Shown: one piece after another, positions 57,575 to 64,000 of the stretch
Layout of the letters: each line of letters starts with the position of its first letter
Numbering within the stretch: the first letter of the stretch is position 1
Assembly (NCBI GenBank): GCA_028023455.1
Contig: JAQFVV010000029.1
Span: 10,396,644 to 10,460,643, forward strand
Length of the DNA: 64,000 nucleotides
Source: Epiperipatus broadwayi
Lineage: Eukaryota; Onychophora; Udeonychophora; Euonychophora; Peripatidae
Direction of reading: 5' to 3'
Position numbers and translations under genes: made by a program
The notes under the pieces: generated by a model
Seen by the model: the letters and a program-made list of their open reading frames with translations, nothing else
Told to the model about the DNA's origin: nothing
Database searches by the model: none

Positions 57575-60500
57575 ACAATTATTTAAACATAACTTGGATG
57601 CACCAACTAAGTGCCCATCCATCAGAATATATAATAATCAAAACAATAATGCTGGGATATTAAAACATGCTGATCCTCATCAATGCTCTGGCCACTTAGT
57701 GCCATTAATGCACTGGCCAACTCAATTTTTAATAAGACTAAAGTAAAATATAGTGCATGGGCTTTAAAGAATATTATCTTATGCCAATCTGTCCATAAAC
57801 ACTAATATACATCCCCATTCATATATTCAGTCACTATGCATGAATTTAGCTCAGAAGAACAAAAGCTTTATAACTGTTATGGTGACCAAAAGATGATATA
57901 ATACAATTTTTAACAAATGAATACATGTTTATTAACAACAACAAAAAATGATATTAAGATCTTTAGAATATGGTCATACAAATAAATTAAGCCTTCTGAT
58001 TTTGATTAATATACAATAAAAAAAATTACCACATTTGTGACTTACAAAATTACTATACACAACTCAATTTATTACATTATGGTTACATATATGTTCCATA
58101 TAGGCACACAGATACACATTTTACTATTACATGAATATATTTCAATTGACAAAATAATTATTAAAAAGTGATTAAATTTTATATATATGTTATATTTGAC
58201 AAGCAGTGCTATATGTGCATACACATGCATGTGAGTGCGTGTAATTTCTGAACATATTTGACTTATTACAAAATAACATTTTTAGTTATCACTTTCAAAT
58301 TGTCAAAATAATAAATGACATAAATTTTTATAATATGTAATAACATTTAACGTATGTATATTGAATTACAGGAACACTAACATCTATCTCATATCTAATG
58401 TTTCAATAATAATATTAAAATTTATATTCTTCACAATTAATTCAATGTTGAAAATATATAAATTTCATTCATTATTTTATAATAAGTTCTACTCTTTATT
58501 GATTACTTTTCTTTAAAAAAAAGTACTATCAACTTTTTTTTCTTTTAAAAATATAAAGACAATTTTTGTTTGACAGGTACTTGTTGATTGATTAATTAGC
58601 AATGTCTTTAAATTTAGACTATAGAATTGTCTATTAATCCTTTACTTTTTTATTTGTTTATTTTTAATCCAAGCAAAATTATTTGCTGGTATTTTTTTTA
58701 AATGTCATTTTTAGGAAAGAAATTATTTAAAATTTCATTATCATTATATATAATATTACTCACCATCAGCTATATATATATGTTTATCTGTGCTCCTCTG
58801 CATATAGATATATCAGCATATATATAATGGTTTCTTCATCAAGCTGATAAACTTTGAGCAATATGGTAGACTGATTTGTTATAATTGATAGAGGTATAAT
58901 CTAGGTAAGAGTTTTCTGCAGTTGGTTCCACTTAGACTAGGATTTGGTAAGGCCAGCAAACTATTTTGTCCTCATTTGTTCAGGCTAATAATTCAGAAGT
59001 GACCCAGTTTCATATAAATTGAAACTACAAAGGAAAATAGAAGCTCCTGGATCTATTGTTCTGCTTTCAATTATTTCATGTTCATTCTCTAACTCTGGAA
59101 AACCAACTTCAGTACTACAAACTGCAGCAAAACTTTTAGCCAACTACTCAAAAATTTAAACTAGACTGAAAACCAGACTTAGCAGCTGGCTAATTTGGTC
59201 ACTGCTTCTCAAAATTATTAAAGCCAAAACTGAAATATTTTTGTCAGTCCTTTTTATGAGTCATCTGAGGTGATAAACCATCTTAATTGACAACAGAGTT
59301 TTTTCTGTCTAATCCTTGATTAAAATCAATTTTAATCTTTTCAAATCACTTTTAATTACAAGCTACTTTTGGAAGCAATTTTGAAATTTTACCAATGGTG
59401 TGATCTGCATGTTTTTACTTAGAAAGAACATTAAATAAAAGACTTCAAAAATAAATAATAGAAATTGTTACAATCATCAGAAACATGCTTAATTTTTAAA
59501 TTCAAAATCAGAATACAATATTAATTTATTTAGACCTTTTTAAATGTTTTAATTTATAATAAAATTATGTTTTAAATCCAGAGTTATTTAACTCTTTATT
59601 TATTATTTTTATTCCAGGAAATGTAGAAAATATCTACTAAAAATTTTTGTCTGCATTTATTTCTACTTTTCCATTACTTTTTATATATACCCACACACAC
59701 AATTATGTTACTGTGTGTCATGTAACCTAAGCAGTTACAATTTACATGATAAAGCAATGCACGAGTCTTTCTTGTTTGTGTTGATGTTATTCACAATAAA
59801 CCACACCTCTTTATATTTCCATTTTCAATCATTGAGCTCAGCTCAAATGACTTTAATATTAAGAGGATTAAAATTGTGGTCAAACTTCCTTTCATGTTCT
59901 AAAAATATAGATTTAATATTAGTCTATTTTAATGCATTTATATGTATATATTTGTCTTGGCTAATCTTGTAGCACAGTTGGCATGAGACATAATAAAATT
60001 GCATTACATGTTGGTTCATTAGATTTAATTCTATAAACTATTTGAGAGTTTAGTTTGAAGATAATTTATCCTTAGTATTGACCAGATGGAAAAAGATGAA
60101 TGACTTTGAGATGTGGTGCTGAAGGAAAATGCTTCTAATTCATTCTACTGTCCACAGGATTGGCTCATCTATCTACTATAGAACTTAAGGTCAACAAGAG
60201 ATGATTAGTATCAATAAAAAAATCCATAAAAACATGAATGAGAGCATGTAATGAACATACTGTGAGCAGATCCAACACTAGAAAAGTTTATCAATGAAAG
60301 AGCAGAAAAGGTCAATGTTCAAATAGTCACTTCATCGTGGGATGTTTAATATACCCAAAATAATGTCATACATCACATCCTTTTTAAGTATTAGAGATTG
60401 AAATGATGATGAATGACAAGTGATTTCTTTTTTATATTTTAACCAACAAACACTGATGTTTGGGATGCTGGTGGAAGATTCCAGTTCTGAGAAACAATTT

Positions 60501-63500
60501 CTGTTATCTTAAATTAATTATCAGTCATGCTTATGACCTAAGATTCAATCTCAAAGAAGTGGTTAGAAATATTTTTCGTAGCTAAGAAATAAAGTAGGCC
60601 CCAGATTTTTGCAGACAGTTCTCTCATAGCTAATCTTCCAAGTCTTCCAGTACTAATCATAATACATGTTTTTAACCAGAGAGTAAATGTTCCAGAATAA
60701 TTCAAGAATTCAATATATTACATGTTTGTAATATGATACTCTGGTGGGAGTGTTTTATTTTCATTGCCTCTGCTTAAGTAAAATATCAAAATTTCATTTT
60801 CTTCAAAGTTTATCTATTTCCATATTTTCATTTTTTAACAATTCACCAATGTTTTTTTTTCTATACATTCTTCACATTCTCTTCCTTTTTATTTTGCAAT
60901 GACCCAACCATGATTGCAAAAAACAGTACATTCTATTATTAGACATTTCAATTTTAAACTTTGATTATTAACTATTGCTTTTTTTAAAATTATTTTCTAT
61001 CTCCATTTATCATTTTCTTTAATAAGTTTTAAATTGTCAGTTATTACAATTTTATTTTAGAAAGTTCTTTATTCTTTTTTTTCTTTTACAAAAATATTTT
61101 AAAAAATCTTATTAGTATACCTTACACACATCCTTCATTTAACTGATTCATTCGTTACTCTTTTCAGTTATCTAAGTGATTACAGTTTTTATTAACAAAT
61201 AATAATTTATAATTACAGTATTTAATTTTTTTTCCTTCAGATTATTTACATATCACTTTCTAAGGTAGATTTGTTTTTGTTTTTTTATATTCTGCCCGAT
61301 TTTCTTATACTTTCATAATACTTACAAATAATAACATTATTAAATTATACTGTTTACTTCCTTCAATAAAATTTAATTATTCTAATGCTGTTTCATATTC
61401 AATTAGTTGATTGTTCATTAGTTAGTGTTTGTTGTTACATATATGTTTAGATGGATGATTTACAAAAGAGATGTTTTTTTTATGAAAGACTAATAAATAG
61501 CTTTAAGATACTTATTAAATTTATTGTTTATATTAAAATCATCTTGAAAAAGACCTTTATCTGCCACACACATTTACTGTATATTTTGGAACAAATCCTC
61601 ACTTGGTCTATACGACTGATAGAACTACTTAAAATAGCTTTTCTTGGTTAAACAACTAATGCTAATCTGTGAAAAACTAGTACTAGGTAGTGAAACTGTG
61701 ATACTCTAAGAAGCAATTCCTTCAGAACCATGTTAATTAAGAGCTCTTCTCATTTTATGAAGTGATAGAAAATGTATGGCTTTTTAAATTTTCATTTTCT
61801 TCCTCTTTTTTATTCTTTACAATAATTGTTAAGCAACTATGAAAATGCCTGTTTTTCTCTATTCTAACAATTTGCAACTTATTTGATTGAAATTAATATT
61901 ATTAAACACTTTATAAACCATGATAGCTTTCTTTAATAATCTTGAACCTTATTTGATAAATATAGTTAAAATACTAATTTCATTGAATGGACAGCATGTT
62001 TGATATATTTAATAAAATAAAGATGCAGTTGATTCTTTTTTTAATGTAAAAATATACTTTTCTAACTATGGTTACATGGGCCAATATAAATTTTTCTACA
62101 GCTTATTAGAGATACAAAATGATCAAATGATAACACTTTTTTGGACCACTTTTTAATATTTTTTAATAACGTTTAGTGATAATATTTTTTGTATTTAATT
62201 TTATTTTAAAAATGATTTTGCTATTGGCTCATCAATTTCTTCTATTGTAACCTTTGTTCTTATAGAAAACTAAAAAACAGTAGTTATAACTTAAAGATGT
62301 TGATGACATCTATGTTGTTGGATACATAGAAAAACTATCCTTGATTTCTTTTCTTTCTTTTTAAATAAAGCTTTGATCGCTATATATATATTTGATTTGA
62401 AAATGTCAACAAAATATGTAATTTATTGGCATGTGAATACAAAATAAGTGCAAAATTTATTATAAATAAATATGACAATTATCATTCAGCAATAAAATAT
62501 ACAAATATGAAATGTGTTAATTATTATACTAATAAGAACAGAAATAAAAAATCAAAAAAAGAATTTCAGCTCCTGTCTATAAGTTCCAGTTCAATAATTT
62601 GTTTTAATACAGAAGTTTTCCTAAATTGACATTTTCAAACAATACTTTAGCACTCTGAACTTTCTAATATTACACACTCAAGTTTTTGAGACACTATTCA
62701 TAGAGAGTTCTAAACATGGTTTACCAAAGGCAAAAAAAATGAGTTGCTACACATATTTGTTAAATTTTTAGAATACATCCAATAACATTCAAGAATTATT
62801 TATACCAAGAATTGCCAGTACATTATATTTTTTTTATTACTGAATAATAAATTACACCTTACCATCCATATGACATTTATGAAATAAAGCAAAACCATGG
62901 CTATATGTTTCAACATTCATCGTAGTCTTGTGCATAATGGGATTTTTAATTAGTTATTTAGGTATTTGCAGCATTTCTCACATAGATAGGACCATTAAGC
63001 TTTTAAATAATATTAAAATTTAATTCAAAAGATTTATTTAAAATGCTTTTGTGGAAAAGATTCAGTAAAAGTTAATATAATTTCAGATAAATAAATCCAG
63101 AATTTTCATTATTTGAAGATCTATCTACAATTGAATTTTATATTTTTAAATATTTATTATTCATGTGGAGGAAATATTATTATTTAAACAAATCAAATTT
63201 AGTTCATCTATGAAATACTTGTAAGATACTTTTGCAGAGATCTCAATTTCAAGTAACAAAGATATGATAATACCGAAAAACAATATCACATGGCCTCTCA
63301 TATGCTGATTCATATGATTCCAAAAGCAGTTGTTTTCATTTTACTTTAGACCAATCTACTATAAGTATCAGTAATTAATAAACACCAATTTATACATAGC
63401 AATAATATCCACATCTCCAGCTTGGAATCATCATTATTAGATCAATCGGTGAGTCTAGAGATTGAGATATTATAGAACTACATCATCTGATGCCCATTAA

Positions 63501-63835
63501 TTAGTCAAGGTTGCAGTCAATGGCTCTAGAATAGGATAAATATACCTACTATTGGAAATTAAGGAATGATCTTTTTAAAAAAGAGATTATCCTGGGAAAT
63601 AAGGGTTTCTGAAGATAAAGACAGTTGTTCTTGAAAACTAATGAAGTATCAGTTTTTGAAGACAGTATTATAAGATCTATCTTTAATAGGTAGTTTAGAA
63701 TAGATTAAAATAAGACCTCTCTAACTAAATGATAAAGACCAGTGACAAAAGACAGATTTTTCTACCTTATGTAGTATTGATTTTAATAATTGCAGCATTT
63801 ATAATGTAACAGAAAATTATAAAATACCACGACAA
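57575..63835. other. Largely featureless AT-rich sequence
   Basis: Scanned on both strands. No further SH3-SH2 exon, transposon terminus or RNA gene could be supported. TATATA, T-rich and C/T-rich runs are frequent (58130-58800, 60780-61380). Open stretches at 59715-59972, 61451-61651 and 62426-62629 are AT-composition readings without motifs. Because the host gene continues upstream, some of this is probably its intron. Confidence 0.5.
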
Positions 63836-63839
63836 TTAC

Positions 63840-63874
63840 CATCTCATCTTCATCTGAGCAAAGTAATGAGAATT
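63840..63874 (-). CDS. Possible upstream micro-exon of the SH3-SH2 gene
   Basis: A 35-nt segment is framed by a strong acceptor (T-run then TTTAG) and a GTAATT donor on the gene's strand. Read from its first base it is open and leaves two bases over, exactly the phase needed by exon A. The peptide would be NSHYFAQMKMR. It is too short to show homology, and AT-rich DNA makes such pairs by chance, so this is only a candidate. Confidence 0.2.
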
Positions 63875-64000
63875 CTAAAAAAAAATTGTGTATGCACATA
63901 AAAAAAAAGTCTTAACAGTTTTTCTCTCTAGTATGAATTATTGGTAGGAGTATTTTTCATGTTATATAATTAAATTAGTCCTGCTACAAAGTTTTGATTA

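Overview
The window is a strongly AT-rich stretch of animal (invertebrate-type) nuclear DNA. Nothing points to a bacterium, a phage or an organelle: there are no dense ORFs, operons or Shine-Dalgarno signals. What it does hold is GT-AG introns of several kilobases, an SH3-SH2 signalling gene, tRNA-derived SINE-like units, LINEs, Penelope-like elements, Merlin and hAT DNA transposons, an LTR retrotransposon and many palindromic MITEs. The phylum cannot be fixed from the sequence.

Only one host gene can be supported. Its 3' part lies on the minus strand as five exons: 56945-56843, 49159-48962, 32164-31991, 29203-29048 and 19858-19655. All internal junctions are GT-AG and phase 0. Joined, they read about 277 residues: a tyrosine-motif linker (YVNI), an acidic stretch, a second tyrosine motif (YENM), an SH3 domain, and a C-terminal SH2 domain split over two exons, followed by a stop. 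The upstream part lies beyond the right edge of the window, with one weak 35-nt exon candidate at 63840-63874.

Layout. 1-3800: degenerate EN+RT LINE (minus), split by about 1.7 kb of foreign DNA. 5.0-5.6 kb: short direct repeats. 5.9-8.6 kb: Penelope-like element (minus) between long inverted repeats, with a 299-bp hammerhead-bearing element inserted in it. 9.1-9.75 kb: inverted repeat carrying three hammerhead motifs. 11.1-12.1 kb: repeat-flanked nested element with another hammerhead. 14.4-14.8 kb: LINE 3' tail. 17.5-18.5 kb: Merlin copy 1. 19.66-56.95 kb: the host gene, whose introns hold hAT MITEs, a hAT transposase relic, two SINEs, fold-back MITEs, Merlin copy 2 (33.6-34.6 kb), a 6.36-kb LTR retrotransposon (35.0-41.4 kb), a second Penelope-like element (42.4-44.9 kb), a hammerhead-element multimer (45.9-46.65 kb), two LINE fragments (49.6-50.8 and 51.7-53.5 kb), fold-backs (54.2-54.8 kb) and a DNA transposon ending 36 bp from an exon. 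57-64 kb: sparse sequence with one tRNA-like unit.

The most interesting signal is the density of hammerhead ribozyme motifs (at least seven with recognisable cores, in two sequence families). Family 1 sits in a small mobile element (about 50-340 bp) that I can delimit by 9-16 bp target-site duplications at five separate places, so it is an independent mobile unit and not simply part of the Penelope elements. Family 2 includes a tandem pair of ribozymes 87 nt apart and a copy fused to a tRNA-like (Pol III box) sequence.
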